A stretch of 64,000 nt of DNA from Hippopus hippopus (GCA_946811185.2 OX328106.1:10520777-10584776), one strand, 5' to 3'. Shown: positions 42,598 to 54,962, counted from the first letter of the stretch. Notes: a model not told the origin generated them from the sequence alone. Made by a program: numbers and translations.

Positions 42598-44229
42598 CTC
42601 TAATCATCCGGATACCGTATGAAATTTTCCACAGTACGCCAGATGTAAATTTGTTTGAATTTAAACAAGAGTGTCTTTGAATTTTCTTCAATCCCGTCTC
42701 CCATCTTTGAACACATAATCATTTTTTTCGATGATAAGGGATTTAGACACTTATATTGGTATTTCATCGATACATTTAAATTAAACAAGCCGAGTGCTTA
42801 CAATCTATGCAGAATCGTTTGTTTGTATGGTGTCTGACGTCGATTTCAACATTCTTTCATATAGAGCGCTCTAGATCTATACAGTCTTTAAAATGTGAAT
42901 GGTAACAAGTACGGATCTTCCCAACCTACTGACTGATTCCCCGTAGAAATCATACTCGAAAAATTAAACAGGGCGCACTGTGACAAAACATCATAAATCT
43001 CCAAAGATGGATGTGAATCAGGTCCGAGAATGATCAGAATCTGATGCAGTAGCGCTCGGGTAGCGGAGGATACAATATGTACAACCGACCTAAGTCACCA
43101 ACTAAACCCTTCAAAATGTGTCGTTCACATATCATTCTCTGACGATCAAAGCCACTGGGGGTATTGCAGAAAGACCACAGTGTTCCATGGAATGATATAG
43201 AGCTATAAAAAGTGAATGTTTTTTTTTTATTCCCGCTTCTCCTTTTTACATGCAATATGAAAATGTGACCGTGAATTTCGTCCTTTTTTAATACATCTAG
43301 ATCTAGATCTACATGCAGTGAAGAAATGTCTCCGTAAAATATTCTTGAAAAGTATGTGAACCAATAATCTGTCAAAGTTATTTGACTCTGAACCTAAATT
43401 AACAAAACTGCCGGGGAACTGTATTCTGCTAAGGGAATCCGGGGAACTGTATTATGCGAAGAGAATCCGGGACCGTTCGCCCTCTTTTCTATGTATGCAC
43501 CTCTAGTATGAAAGAAGAATGCATTCTACTTTTAGCAACGCTGAAAATTAGTTTTGGCAAAGCCGGGACACGGGACTTATAGTATCTAAGCCACGTAAAA
43601 CTTTGAATCCATTTATTTTGGAACGAACGGGCCTCTTTTGCTTTCGTGAAATCATCGGATGTTTAGGAGTTTCATTGCTCTCGGCCTTCATCTTTGTGAG
43701 TGCCGAAAAAGTAAAAAATCGCCTGTTTTTTTACGCTAGAAAGACATTGTTGCGGTACAACAAAACAAAAATGTGTTGTTGAATCCGATTAGACAACAAA
43801 GGAGCTTATTAACAAATGAGAAAGGCCGTTAGAAAGGTTTAAAGAAATGTAATGTAGCGCACCACACTACTTTTGTACCGTTAAAGCTTCGTCCCAATCA
43901 TTTTCACGACTTCCGGTTTGCGGCAAAAAGAAGTGCCCGTTGGCCGATCGGTAGAGATTTATATGCGCCATTTATGATTTTTAAGCGCCTATGGCGTAAG
44001 GGTGCGCTCTGAATTGAACACTGAACAGTACAAATAGGTTTTTTTATTTCAGAAAAGAGCAATAACAAAATGCAGTGAAGCCCAATAGTCCTGCCATTCT
44101 TACAATGTAACATTTGACCTTTATCTTATATGATGACCTCGGACAAAGTATGACTCAATACTTTTGAAGTTTGGGGAAATGTTTGAACTGAAGCTCTGAT
44201 CTGTACCTTTTAAATATGAAGTTTTGAAT
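42598..44229. other. unassigned sequence
   Basis: A 113-codon minus-strand frame (43034-43375) has no motif. GGGGAACTGTATT occurs twice about 30 bp apart (43413, 43441), a small local duplication. Nothing else is recognised. Confidence 0.45.
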
Positions 44230-45290
44230 ATCGACCTATGTTCGAACTTGTGACCTCCGGGGCAGGGCCACTTTTGACCCCAGAGGCTTTCTTTGAACAA
44301 ACTTGGTAAAGGTTCACTAGGAGATGATACATACCAAATATCAATGCTCTAGGCCTTCCAGTTTCAGAGGGGAAGAATTTTAAAGTTTTCCTTCTTTGTT
44401 CCTATGTTCGAACTTGTGACCCCCCAGGGCAGGGCCAGTTTTGACCCCAGCTGCATCATTTGAACAAACTTGGTAGAGGTCTACTAGGAGATGCTACATA
44501 CCAAATATCAAAGCTCTACACCGTCCAGTTTTAGAGAAGAAGAATTTTAAAGTTCTCCTTCTTTGTTCCTATGTTCAAAATTGTGACCCCCAGGACGGGG
44601 CCAGTTTCAACCCCAGGGGCATCGTATGATCAAGCTTGGTAGAGGTCTACTAGGAGATGCTACATACCAAATATCAAAGCTCTACACCTTCCAGTTTTAG
44701 AGAAGAGAAATTTTAAAGTTTTCCTTCTTTGTTCCTATGTTCAAACTTGTGACCCCAGGGGCGGAGCCAGTTTTGACCCCAGGAGCATCATATGAACAAA
44801 CTTGGTAGAGGTCTACTAGGAGGTGCTACATACCAAATAGCAAAGCTCTACGCCTTCCAGTTTCAGAGAAGAAGAATTTTAAAGTTTTCCTTCTTTGTTC
44901 CTATGTTCGAACTTGTGACCCTCGGGGCGGGGCTAGTTTTGACCCCATGGGCATCATATGAACAAACTTGGTAGAGGTCCACTAGGAGATGCTACATACC
45001 AAATATCAAAGCTCTACGCCTTCCAGTTTCAGAGAAGAAGAATTTCAAAGATTTCGCTATTTTTTCCTTTTTGTTGCCATGGCAACCATAGTTATGGTTG
45101 GAATTCAATCTCTTGAACAGCTTTGGTACAACTTTACTCAAGGAACATCCCTGCCAAGTTTCATCAAGATTGGCCCAGTGGTTTAGGAGGAGAAGATGTT
45201 TAAAGAAATTGTGGACGATGGACGACGGACGACGGACATTGGGCGATCACAAAAACTCACCTTGAGCACTTCGTGCTCAGGTGAGCTAAC
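44230..45290 (+). mobile_element. Pearl/HINE-like element, tandem core and 3' end
   Basis: A core of ~166 bp units ends in GCCATGGCAACCATAG, a CGATGGACGACGGACGACGG microsatellite, TCACAAAAACTCACC and a terminal hairpin (GAGCACTTCGTGCTC). The order and end structures match the two complete elements at 7.1 and 12 kb. The 5' end may be the fragment at 39912, displaced by later insertions, but this is not proven. Frames at 44792-45186 are translations of the repeat. Confidence 0.75.
44236..45060 (+). repeat. tandem array, ~166 bp unit, 5 copies
   Basis: Unit word CCTATGTTCGAACTTGTGAC (or a variant) starts near 44236, 44401, 44568, 44734 and 44899. Each unit carries GGGCCAGTTTTGACCCC and CTACATACCAAATATCAAAG. 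Confidence 0.9.
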
Positions 45291-45506
45291 AAAAAGTTGT
45301 AAGTTCTGAAGCACACATTTTAGTCTAAAAAACACTGTGACAGCTGCAAGCATTACTCGAACAGAGCACTTTTTTCCGTTTACGAAGATGTTTCCGTGCC
45401 TGTCTTGTGTCTAAGTAATAGATTTCTGACTGTCTTTTTATTGTTTGCACGTCCAAGGCCTTGATTCATGGATGCAACAATCAAATGGGTATAAATACAT
45501 AATTTT

Positions 45507-45998
45507 ATGAGCCATGTACGGTGACACAAGAGCTTGATGCATCCCTGTGAAGTATTAGCCACGCACCGTGAAACGAGAGCTTGATGCGTCCCTGTGATGC
45601 AAAGTCCCTAGCAAGTTATCACATTATCATAGATCCCTAAGATACGTTTTGTATAACAACCGACTGAATCATGAGGTAAACCATCCTTTAACCCTTATCC
45701 TGCTAAATAAATAAAATGAAACTTTCAAGCTGGCAGTAAAACCCCAAATTTTGCTATTTCAAAGGTATTTTTTGGAGGAAAGAAATCTCCTTATCGGACA
45801 GTGTAGATCCAAGATCAGACTGCACGTTCTGTGCAGTCTGATCTTGATCTACACTGTCCGCAAAAAGTCAGCGAGTCGCTCTTAGCAGCCTAAGAGTTAA
45901 TATGCAGAAAATCGGCCAATGGCAAAAAGTATCGGCCCAGGTAAGCCTGTGCGCACTGCAGATGCATTGAGCCCACTTTTCACAGATCATAGTCCGTA
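45507..45998 (-). mobile_element. family C MITE, reverse, split by a family B MITE
   Basis: Outer end ATGAGCCATGTACGGTGACA is followed by a partial repeat of the end, then CAACCGACTGAATCATGAGG. After the insertion (45688-45900), TATGCAGAAAATCGGCCAAT, GGCCCAGGTAAGCCTGTGCG and AGCCCACTTTTCACAG complete the copy. Confidence 0.85.
45688..45900 (+). mobile_element. family B MITE, complete, nested in family C
   Basis: TTAA at 45688-45691 and 45897-45900. Left CCCTTATCCTGCTAAATAAA, core CAGACTGCACGTTCTGTGCA intact, right CTTAGCAGCCTAAGAG. Removing the insert and one TTAA restores CATCCTTTAATATGCAG, which matches the family C word TCCTTTGACATGCAG. This is direct evidence of TTAA target duplication. 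Confidence 0.95.
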
Positions 45999-46605
45999 TA
46001 AGAATTATGAACTGAAATAAAGAAAGTTGCATGACAGTCAATGAAGAACGAAACAAAGGCAACTTGCCGTCAATCCTTTAACAACCCCGAGGCTCATGAA
46101 AAAAAGGAAAGGGTTTTAAAGATACGAGAACTAATAACACATGTTCTTCTTCAACTTCGTCTTCTGCTATATCATCTGCTAGTATTTCCCCCAACGCCAC
46201 GACGACAACGACGACAACAGCAACAAAAACAATTGTCTGTCTGTTTCCTCAGTCACGACAGCTCCACTGTAATTGATTGTTTCTCTCTTTTACCCAGTTA
46301 GCCCGACAAATGAACTTTAATTCAATTTACATGTATATTACTTTGTAAAACGCGGAAAAATAGGGTTCGTAATAAATAATTCAACACGAACTAAATGTAA
46401 TTACTTGAAGTGACCGTATTTTTCAATTTGCCCTGTGAGCGTCTGAATAGTTCTACGTTGGTATGTAGCCACTGTTTGTATTACACAGAGTACTGAAAAT
46501 ATAGTTGATTTCTCGGATTATGCAGATTAAGACCAAACTGCACGCATGAAGTAGAAGAAGAAAAGGAAACGAGAGTATGTACAGAGGTAAAAGCGGAATG
46601 AATAG
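45999..46605. other. mostly unassigned
   Basis: A short (ACGACA)n-like tract lies at 46198-46232. TTATGCAGATTAAGACCAAA near 46517 may be a family B trace. No gene is seen. Confidence 0.45.
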
Positions 46606-46990
46606 TAGTCCAGTCAAATTAATGAAATTTGGGGCTTAACCCAAAACTAATTGCAACACAAGCCATTTCTTGATTTTTATGAGGGATTACCCTCCCTAAA
46701 TAACATATAAAAAGTAGGACAAAATCGGAAGATATGAAATTCGATTTTTTCGCGCGTTTTGTTCCCAGCCGCAACTTTGTGTACAAATAGCAGCTTATGT
46801 GTAAATTTTGCATATTCATACTATTTTTGAGGTTTCTATTGCATGTAACATTTTCTGATAACTCTGGTGTTGAATTAACTAATTATTTGAAATATTGATC
46901 TTCCTTCTTGGTGCTTTTTACGTAAAATAATGAAAGGGCCGATATCAATTTACCCCACCCACTACATTTTGCATTAGAATTTCAGTGTTA
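46606..46990 (+). repeat. left arm of a ~4.3 kb inverted repeat
   Basis: TAGTCCAGTCAAATT, CCAAAACTAATTGCAACACA, AAAGTAGGACAAAATCGGAA, GATATGAAATTCGATTTTTT and AATTTACCCCACCCACTACA match, in inverted order, blocks at 50500-50862. The arms are strongly diverged inside but collinear. Confidence 0.7.
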
Positions 46991-47184
46991 AGTTGGGGGG
47001 TGGGGAAGAAACTGAATTGCCATGTGCATGACCATTTCCTTTATGATGATAAATGCTTATCAAAAGCCTAGACATTCTTTCAATGGCTGGCGTTGGATAA
47101 AGTCTGGCACAATGTCTTGTGATGGAATCGTGAGTTGGCGAATCTGAGTCTTATTGTAGATTTTGTGAAACAACAAAATTGTTA

Positions 47185-47352
47185 ATAAATAAAGTTGAAT
47201 GATTGGTTGAATGATGTTTAATGCCGCAATCAGCTTTGTTTCAGTCATACCACGGTGACAGTTCACATATTCAAGTATTTCCTTGGTTTCACCAGTAATA
47301 GGGTAGGGCTCTGAAGTGTCTTGCCAAACGACACTCCCACAAAAAACCCAGT
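47185..47352 (-). mobile_element. second SINE type, reverse
   Basis: The minus strand reads GGGAGTGTCGTTTGGCAAGA, CACTTCAGAGCCC, CACCGTGGTATGACTGAAAC and a tail GCTGATTGCGGCATTAAACA. It pairs with 38170-38388 and supplies the tail missing there. Confidence 0.65.
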
Positions 47353-47983
47353 GGAATAAACTTGAATTATTGTATTTAAAGTCTTATTACAGTTAGAAAA
47401 CTGTGTAAGGATATTTTTGACAAGATGCAGGTAATAATTCAACCTATGATAATTAACAAAATTTACAACACCTTTTTGGTTTTATACTTACCCTTCTCAG
47501 CTTTTTTTTTTTTTACATAAGCAAACCTTGAAACACCATTTTAACAAAAGGTTAAAACCACTATCAACTGCAGGGGTATATTAAAGGTTAAATACATGTA
47601 ATCCCACAAGTGTATTCAGCCAAAGCTGTCATATGAACAAGTCATTGTACGTCTTATAAGTTAGATTTGTAACCCACACATACAAAGTCCCAAGTGTAAG
47701 ATTTCATTATTCAACCAAGCAATGTTCTTTTTTTCTAATCTTATTTGTAATTTTCCAGCAACAAATTCTTATCCAATTTATTGCTATTTTAACCTAAAAA
47801 AAACCACAATACTGGTTTTGTCATTGGTGTCATTCAAACTTTGTCAGAGACTTACTTTCCAAGTTAAGAAAACGATAATTGCATGTATGTGTTCAAAAGC
47901 CATATGCAAGGGTTGTTCAAAATGTTTGTACACTTTATCAACAATGCCAGAAGGTCTTTTGTTATAAACGAATGACGTCGGGC
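47353..47983. other. unassigned AT-rich sequence
   Basis: Nothing is recognised. Confidence 0.5.
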
Positions 47984-48256
47984 ATATATGGCTTGCAACA
48001 CGCGAAAAGGGGCAGTCGGACATTTGCGTAATGTGTCGTCTCGGATCAGCCTGCGCAGTCCGTGCAGGCTAATCCGAGACGGCACTTTACGACTACATTA
48101 GATTCTGTTCTTCAGTAGACTTGCGCAAAACAGAAAATTACATAAAAACGGAAAGTGTCGTTTCGGAATAGCCTACACGGACTGTGCAGGCTGAACCGAG
48201 ACGACACTTTACGCAAATGTCCGAATGCCCCCTTTTGCGCGTTGCAAGCCAGTTAT
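47984..48256. mobile_element. family D MITE, complete, two hairpins
   Basis: Ends ATATGGCTTGCAACACGCGA and TTGCGCGTTGCAAGCCAG. Hairpin 1 has CGGATCAGCCTGCGCAGTCC. Hairpin 2 is more mutated (ATAGCCTACACGGACTGTGC). Collinear with 22011-22279. Confidence 0.9.
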
Positions 48257-50499
48257 AGAAGATGATTTGTGTTCTACCGCATCTGTTAAATTTAGCTGTA
48301 TACTATGATAAAATGTTTCCTTGCCAACCAGTAGATCCATGCCTCGGACAGGTCTTATACATAGAACAGGCTAATTGATAAGTTATAAACAATGTAATGA
48401 GTGTTAAATAACATCTGCATAAAAGCCGACGTCATGATGGCAGTTCCAGTTATCACAACAGAAAAGCGTCGACAGAGGTACAAAAATATTTGCAACAGTG
48501 TTATCAAGGAGAAACGTAAAGCGCCAATTTCAGACAGAGACATCAAGCAACAAGCCAGATCAAGTTATTTGATGATGAAGTACGATAGACATCCATGGAT
48601 TTTGGACACAGACAGGCTGCCGTTTGATTTCCTTATTATTTCCTTGCGTGGTTACAAATAAAACGATTGCCAGATGATTTTCAACCAAGGTTGGAAACAA
48701 GCAGTTTAGAATACTAGGTTGTATGGGGTAGGGGTGACCTTCTGACAATCGAATGACGTCCATGTGGTGAATATATAAATTAGCTGATCTCCGTGTGTGA
48801 ATCAGAAGATAACTGCTCTGAGACTTACTAGGTGACTTCAGTCTATCAGCAGTTTCATATCGACTACTAATGAAAAAAATCCCAGCAAAGAAGGACAAGG
48901 TAAAGCCAATGGCAAGGCTGCAAGAATACGATTTGCCAAGAAGCACAGATTCTTGGCCAGTTTTAAATCAGGCGCCAACCTATTGTGAATCTCAAGAATC
49001 GTATCTGGTTTCAGGCGAAGGTAGGAGTTCGAATCTGCTTGTGACTCCCGCAATAAATTCAACCCTAGGTATGTCATCTGGGGCTAGGGTTTCACTTAAA
49101 CAGACCTTTTTTGGGCTTCTCCAGCATTCTCAATGTAAATTGCTGTGGCAACAAGTATGTTTCTTCTTTGCTGAAGAAACGCTCAACACAGCCTCTGTTT
49201 TTAAAAGAATGTTTCTTCTGATTATAATGCCGACAAAATTACAACAATAGAGAATTATGTAATCTCAACTTTCATTAGTTACATGTAAGCCGGGCGGCCC
49301 CAGTCAGACAAAACAACTGCCGCCCGGTGCCTGCACAGAAATCGCCCGATACCCTGACAATAAACATGCATCAGGCAGTGCCTATATGAAAAGATGTCTG
49401 GATGATGTGTTTTTGCACTAAATAACCTCGAAAGAAAATCACGTGGTGGTCGTTAACTTTTAGGTAGTACCTTAACCTCCAACAAGCGCCGTCTACTGGC
49501 AAATTTTCAGCTGCTCTTGTTCATTTGCAACTGCTGCTGGGTTGGTGCCGTCCGATTTTGCCCCCGATTCGGGGTAAAAGGCGCACTGTCCGTTGGATTA
49601 TCTACATGTATATATGAGTAGTCAGTGCAAGTTCGGATCCTCGACCCTCTGTCCTGTGAACAGTGACAAAATGATAACTGAGTGTTCAGCGGAATTTCAG
49701 AACGGTTAAAAAATAGATGATTATCTTCTGCATTATCACCATAGATGGGAGGTGGAGTTGATGGGAAAAAATCCTGAGACAAAAGTTTAATTATCCTTGT
49801 ACGGATCACTTAACCTTAGGCCTCTGAAGAAAAGTAGAGTTCGCAAGTCCGGCGAAACACGACATGTTTGCTGATTTCTACTGATCCCAGTTGCATCTTG
49901 CAAGTGAGCTGAGACAAAGTGAAGTGAGGACAGACAGTCATGACGTATCATATTTCTGCAAGTTTTTTTTTTACCATACAAGACTAAAATATTAAAAGAT
50001 CTATATATCTTTATGATAATTTTATATGCAACATAAATAGAAATATCCCCAGTGTATCTCTGTGAAACTCTGTACTTAACATCTGTAAAGGGTAAGTCAG
50101 TATCTGCTAACCTATCCATTTGTAGGAAGAGTACGAAAAGAGGTCTTTTGCGGTATTTTCTTACACCGATATGTATCCTATGATTTATTGTAAATCTAAT
50201 TTTCACGCTAGTTTGCAAATGCATGTTGGAATGTTACACGATCATTAGCATGCAACGATTAAGTGGAATGGCAGTCAATAGGGAACGTCGTTTCGATCGC
50301 AAAACTACCATCTCGTTTTTTCAATTCCAAATTTATACCATTTAACGCAGTGTAACCGTCAAGTTTCTTTACAATTGAAGGGAAAAATATGTTCTGAAGT
50401 ACTTATCAGTATTTCAACAAACAAAAATTGATTCACAGCAAAAATCTAGATTAACCATTTTAAGTGACCGACCTTAGTTTACTGTATATATACAGCGGT
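48257..50499. other. unassigned sequence within the inverted-repeat block
   Basis: Frames at 48401-48661 (86 codons), 48870-49250 (126 codons) and 49787-50224 (145 codons, minus) have no domain I recognise. A GAAGGTAGGAGT near 49017 could be a splice donor. A GC-rich imperfect hairpin (GCCGGGCGGCC / GCCGCCCGG) is at 49289-49329. Confidence 0.4.
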
Positions 50500-50862
50500 C
50501 CTTCCCTTTGTATTGGTGGGTGGGGTAAACCAACTCCAGTGTAAAATAAAACTGACAGAAGGAACGCTGCAGTGTAAGTAAATCATGGCAGGCAGGTTGT
50601 AACAAGTTGCTGTTGGGTTTTTCTATTACTTTCAAGAAAAAAATCGACTAGAATGACATGTAAAACTTGCGAGATGAGCCGTAATAAAGTTTAAAATGGC
50701 GAAATTCATATGAATAAAAAATGCTTAAAAAATCAAATTTCATATCCTCCGATTTCATCCTACTTTACATATGTTAAAAAGGTGTCCCTAAAGATGTTGA
50801 AAACAGAAAAGGCGTTTGTGTTGCAATTTGTTTTGGGTCTTTCCACAATTTGACTGGACTAT
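50500..50862 (-). repeat. right arm of the ~4.3 kb inverted repeat
   Basis: Carries AATTTGACTGGACTA at its outer tip, CAATTTGTTTTGGG, CATATCCTCCGATTTCATCC, TACTTTACATATG and GGTGGGTGGGGTAAACCAA, the complements of the left-arm blocks in reverse order. Confidence 0.7.
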
Positions 50863-50918
50863 AGGAGCGAAGGAGTTTGAGAAAGAAAGTTGACCAAATA
50901 AAGATTGGAGATATATAT

Positions 50919-50923
<5 letters not shown>

Positions 50924-50951
<28 letters not shown>
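50924..50951. repeat. (GA)n microsatellite
   Basis: About 14 GA dinucleotides. Confidence 0.95.
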
Positions 50952-51185
50952 CGTTTATCTAAATGGACTCATAGACGAAAACAAATCGGGATCGCACGTG
51001 GTCATCGTTCTTATTTGAAGTACAACCATCCTGTTATTGGAGTGTCCAGGTTTCGAATCTCTAGCTGGACATTACTTATGTGGTAGTATATAGTATGGCA
51101 TAAATTATACAGTCTTCTATACAAGTTGAAATCGAATCTCTTAGCAGCAGATAGCTTTCTTCTACTATGTCAGATACATCATATT

Positions 51186-51375
51186 ATTATACCCCCGCAA
51201 AACGAATGTTTTCGGGGGTATATTGGAATCAGCCTGTCTGTCCGTGTGTCCGTCCGTGTGTCCGTCCGCGTGTGCGTCCGTGTGTCCGTCTGTGTACAAA
51301 ATTCTAGTAATTGCCTGTTTCTGTCAAAGCGCTTGCGGCGGTATTAAGTCACATTCAGTGACAGCTCTAGTTTTT
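51186..51375 (-). mobile_element. short Helitron-derived (HINE-like) element
   Basis: On the minus strand it begins AAACTAGAGCTGTCACTGAA and ends with a (GGAC/ACAC)n tract and the hairpin ATACCCCCG..CGGGGGTAT (51190-51223 on the plus strand). It has no long tandem core. Bracketing by a CTAG-side end and a terminal hairpin fits the Helitron-type pattern. Confidence 0.6.
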
Positions 51376-51384
51376 TTCTGTTAT

Positions 51385-51597
51385 TAACGCTTTACCAAAA
51401 GACTATTTTTTTTACGCGGACGTCATACTAAAGGTTGCTCAGATGACAAAATTTGTCTTTAATGGGGAAAAAAAACACATTATGCGAAAAACGAAGAAAA
51501 TGCTGCTTACCAGCATTTTCTCCTTTTCCCACAATGTTTTCAAGAGAAATCTCCATCATGGTCATTAAAACAGGGAATTGTGTGGTAAAGGATAATT
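51385..51597. mobile_element. family A MITE
   Basis: ACGCTTTACCAAAAGACTAT, hairpin AAAATGCTGCTTACCAGCAT and the end GTGTGGTAAAGGATAA. Confidence 0.85.
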
Positions 51598-51717
51598 TAG
51601 ACTGAGACACTTATCTGACACTAAGATATCGAAGTAGCTTTTTTCGTAGTAAACATGAGAAAACAAATAAGGAATGCAACTGCAACGTCGTATTGGTGAC
51701 AAAAGTCTCATATAACC

Positions 51718-51784
51718 ATCGGACAATGTAGTTCCAACATCAGACTGCACGGAATGTGTAGGCGAATCTTGACCTACGTTGTCC
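51718..51784. mobile_element. family B MITE core
   Basis: ATCGGACAATGTAGTTCCAA, CATCAGACTGCACGGAATGT and AATCTTGACCTACGTTGTCC. Confidence 0.65.
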
Positions 51785-51786
51785 AC

Positions 51787-52013
51787 TTAGCCCTTTACCA
51801 CACAATTCTGAGTTTTAACGACCCTGAAAAATGGGTCTCGGGCAGACATTTTTTGGCAAAAAAAAAAAAAAAAAAAACTAGTAGCAAGCATTTTTTCTTT
51901 TCTCACAATGTTTTCTAACCTTTCACAGACAAATCGTAGTATCTGAGTCACTTTAATATGTCATCTGTAAATGCTTTTAACTTTGACAATTTTTTCCTCT
52001 ATCAGAGAGTGAA
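51787..52013. mobile_element. family A MITE with poly(A) in the hairpin
   Basis: TTAGCCCTTTACCACACAAT, an A-run at 51860-51879 where the left half of the hairpin should be, ACAATGTTTTCTAACCTTTC, AAATGCTTTTAACTTTGAC. The ends are decayed. Confidence 0.75.
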
Positions 52014-52289
52014 GTACCTAAATTTGTGAAAAGAAGTCTACAAGTTGAGGAAACACAGGTAGGCCGATCAATCCTTCTCATGTTCAATACTACCTGAGAT
52101 AGAGAATGCATAATTGATGTTCCTTGAATGATCTTCTAATGCATATTGAACGATATCCTCGACATCAAAGAACACACACAAAGTAAGACGACACTTTTCC
52201 TGTCATAGCTTTGTAACACTTACCGTTTTATGTAGCTACACATTTCACTTGTTGTCAGATATCTTCTGTTGCTTACTTGGGTTTTCGAT

Positions 52290-52475
52290 GTTTAACACCA
52301 TGTTTTATATTGTTGAAGTGATATCACAACAGCCAGGTCACCTAAGCTATCCATGCATTCCTAGAGCTTTTGTTGAAAAAGAACTACGTAAGACTCTACG
52401 CCACTGGTTACTTTCCCACATAAACAACAGAATTTTATTTAGATTCTGTTACGCACTGACAGGGAAATGAATACT
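52290..52475 (-). mobile_element. SINE body fragment, diverged
   Basis: Minus-strand words GGAAAGTAACCAGTGGCG, CTCTAGGAATGCATGG and CATGGTGTTAAAC follow the SINE 3' half. Confidence 0.55.
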
Positions 52476-54579
52476 TTCAGTCTGAGCCGGAATACAACAG
52501 ATAAACTTATGCACACGCTTTAGTACAAAGAGTAGGCCTACAGTCTTTGTTTATTTCAAGACCGACGTCATTTGTGACCAATTATGTAACCGAGAAAACG
52601 GTGTCCGTGACCTTTATTAATTGCACAGGTGTGCAAATCCATGTATACATGACGGTTGTTATCTGTAACTGATATTTAACGATAGCAGTTTCAGAATTCT
52701 GAAGTAGATTTTTTTAAGTGTAAGACTTTGTTTTTCGGTGTAAGGCGTTGTGATACAAGGAGGAAGAACGACAATTAAAAGAAAATTTCATAATTATGTT
52801 TCGAATTCTGGCGAAATCTAAGGGATTATGAAATATACAAGGAAACATGTGATCACTGAATGTTATATATAACAAACAAGAAAGACCTTTAAAAAGGTAC
52901 ACGGCTTAAATTTGCCCGCAAATAGGCCTGCAGGTTCCTGCAGCATAAACATGTCCACATTTATAACCAATCGCAAATTTCAATTTATTTCTTAGAATAT
53001 ATCAATATCAAGAAGTACGTCAAAAGCATGCAGCGCAACCAGCTACGCCGAAAAAGATAGTTACTGAAATGTGAGGGATGGAAACATAATATCGACAATG
53101 TGGATCTGTAACAGCAAACGTCGAGGACAACCTCGGATACTGATAGGTTTGTCTGGCCCATGGCAGATTTTCTGTCATGTGTAATCTTCTGAGCAATGGT
53201 CGATTGCAATGGAAAATGCAGAGGATCGAAAACAAAAACACATTACTGGAAAATTCACGAAGGACTTGAGACGGTGCGGCGAGAAATAACTGTCCCAAAT
53301 ATCAAAACAAGCATCGTAAACGTTTCATTATTGAGACTACGACGGACACGTGCTCTGAAGGTGAATGATTTAAAATTTTGTTTCGGTAAAAAGTAAAATA
53401 GAGAGAAAGTGAAAAATAATTAACTAAATGTTCTTATCTCTGTGGACGAAAGCGTTCAGGAAACTACCTGTCATGATGACTTAAAATTACTCTGGGTGAT
53501 CAAACGCTGATTATGATATGTTTGTTGGACTGTTTTCAAGCGAAATGGCTTTTCGCATTTGGAATTACTTAAACGGTAATGACCTTCCATTCTCTTTTTG
53601 AAATAATGGAAAGGTTACGTAATTAAAACGGAAATAAAGCATGCAGCGAATAATTGCATCATATTTTCTTGTGTCTAACCCTTAGATAGGGTAAATAAGT
53701 GCTTTAGACTAATTCAGATATTTAGAAATGCCCGGATGTCCTGTTTGAACGTACAAAAGTTATGGTTTTACACCTGCAATTATCAGGTTTTCGACTCACT
53801 GATTGTCCAGCTCTAGATCTGGATCCCCTTTTAATGTAAACAAACTAGTAATTATTATACAGTTTATACTTCTAAAAATTGACGATGTCACTTTAGAGAT
53901 ATGCTGAACGTGACAAGATGATATTATACACGTCATAAGCAAAAGTAAATAAATAAATACATAAATAAATAAATAAAGACCGGTTTAAAAACAAATAAGA
54001 AATTTGATGAAAAACGAAGACAAATCTTTTGTATAGCTGCCATGTGGAAAAATAGCGTGTTGCTACATCTGATCATTTTGTTAATAAAATGGCAGTCTAC
54101 ATCACTCGAAAAAGTCCCAAATGTTTTGTATATTCACATTAGCAAAATGGATGTCGCTCACAGCTTAAGCTTTTTAATGTTGGACGAAGAATTACGGGAG
54201 ACATAAATCTTAATTCCAAGTAACAGCTTGACCAGATTTGGTAAATGTATATTTTACGAGCCGGACAAATATTACGACGTCTTCAGCCATAGAAAATGCT
54301 TTCGTTTGTCGTCGCTTTGAGGGCCTTTTGAATGCAAAAGGACAATCATCCTCAAACAGTGTAGATTGCCTTGATCTGATAGCTGAGATAGGGCAGATTT
54401 CGTTTAAATAGTGCTTTTAGTGTAAATCTTCATATTTCTTATGTTTTGGTTTTCGCTGTTCAAAACTGACTTATTTTTCATTCAATGTAGCCATGACGAT
54501 GTTCCATATCTTATACAAGTTTGAAATAAGCATTATGTGACGTTACAAAGTTATTCAACGTCATAGATATATAGGATCT
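52476..54579. other. unassigned sequence with a (TAAA)n tract
   Basis: Only the (TAAA)n at 53946-53978 is clear. ATGGTCGATTGCAATGG at 53195 opens a 66-codon frame with no motif. A possible family B trace (CAGTGTAGATTGCCTTGATC) is at 54357. Confidence 0.4.
53946..53978. repeat. (TAAA)n microsatellite
   Basis: TAAA/TACA units over about 33 bp. Confidence 0.9.
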
Positions 54580-54945
54580 GACATTAGTTGGCTTTTGAGA
54601 TAAAATTTTATTAAACGAGTCTAGGGAAAATGTTATTAAGCGAGCCTCTGGCGAACTTAATAACATTTTTTCTTGACGAGTTTAATAAATTTTTATCTCG
54701 AACACCAACGAATGTCAGATTTTTTTTTATCACATAACGATATTTCACAAATTATTGATCAGAAATGCGAAACCATTCTATGCACCCGCAGTAATATCCA
54801 TAAAATCCATTCACTAGAACTATGAAATACGTAAAAAATGACGTCAAAAATGACGTCACATATTTGTGATATCAAACGTGTATAAGATAAGAAAATTCGT
54901 AATGGGTATATTACACTGAAAACAAGGGATGTTATGTGATAAATA
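54580..54945. mobile_element. family F element, with foldback arm
   Basis: TGACATTAGTTGG..TGAGATAAAATTTTATTAAA (54580-54616) is inverted at 54675-54720 (GTTTAATAAATTTTTATCTC..CCAACGAATGTCA). TTATCACATAAC at 54728 is repeated inverted at 54933 (GTTATGTGATAA). TGACGTCAAAAATGACGTCA lies inside. Confidence 0.7.
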
Positions 54946-54962
54946 TGTATTGAATTGCTATA

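Noticed and set aside
47060..47266. 68-codon minus-strand frame
   Set aside because: It overlaps the tail of the second SINE type.
48401..49250. 86- and 126-codon plus-strand frames with a possible splice donor at 49019
   Set aside because: No phase-matched pair of splice sites or domain could be shown. Kept only as a note in the unassigned stretch.
49787..50224. 145-codon minus-strand frame
   Set aside because: No motif or splice context; codon use looks random.
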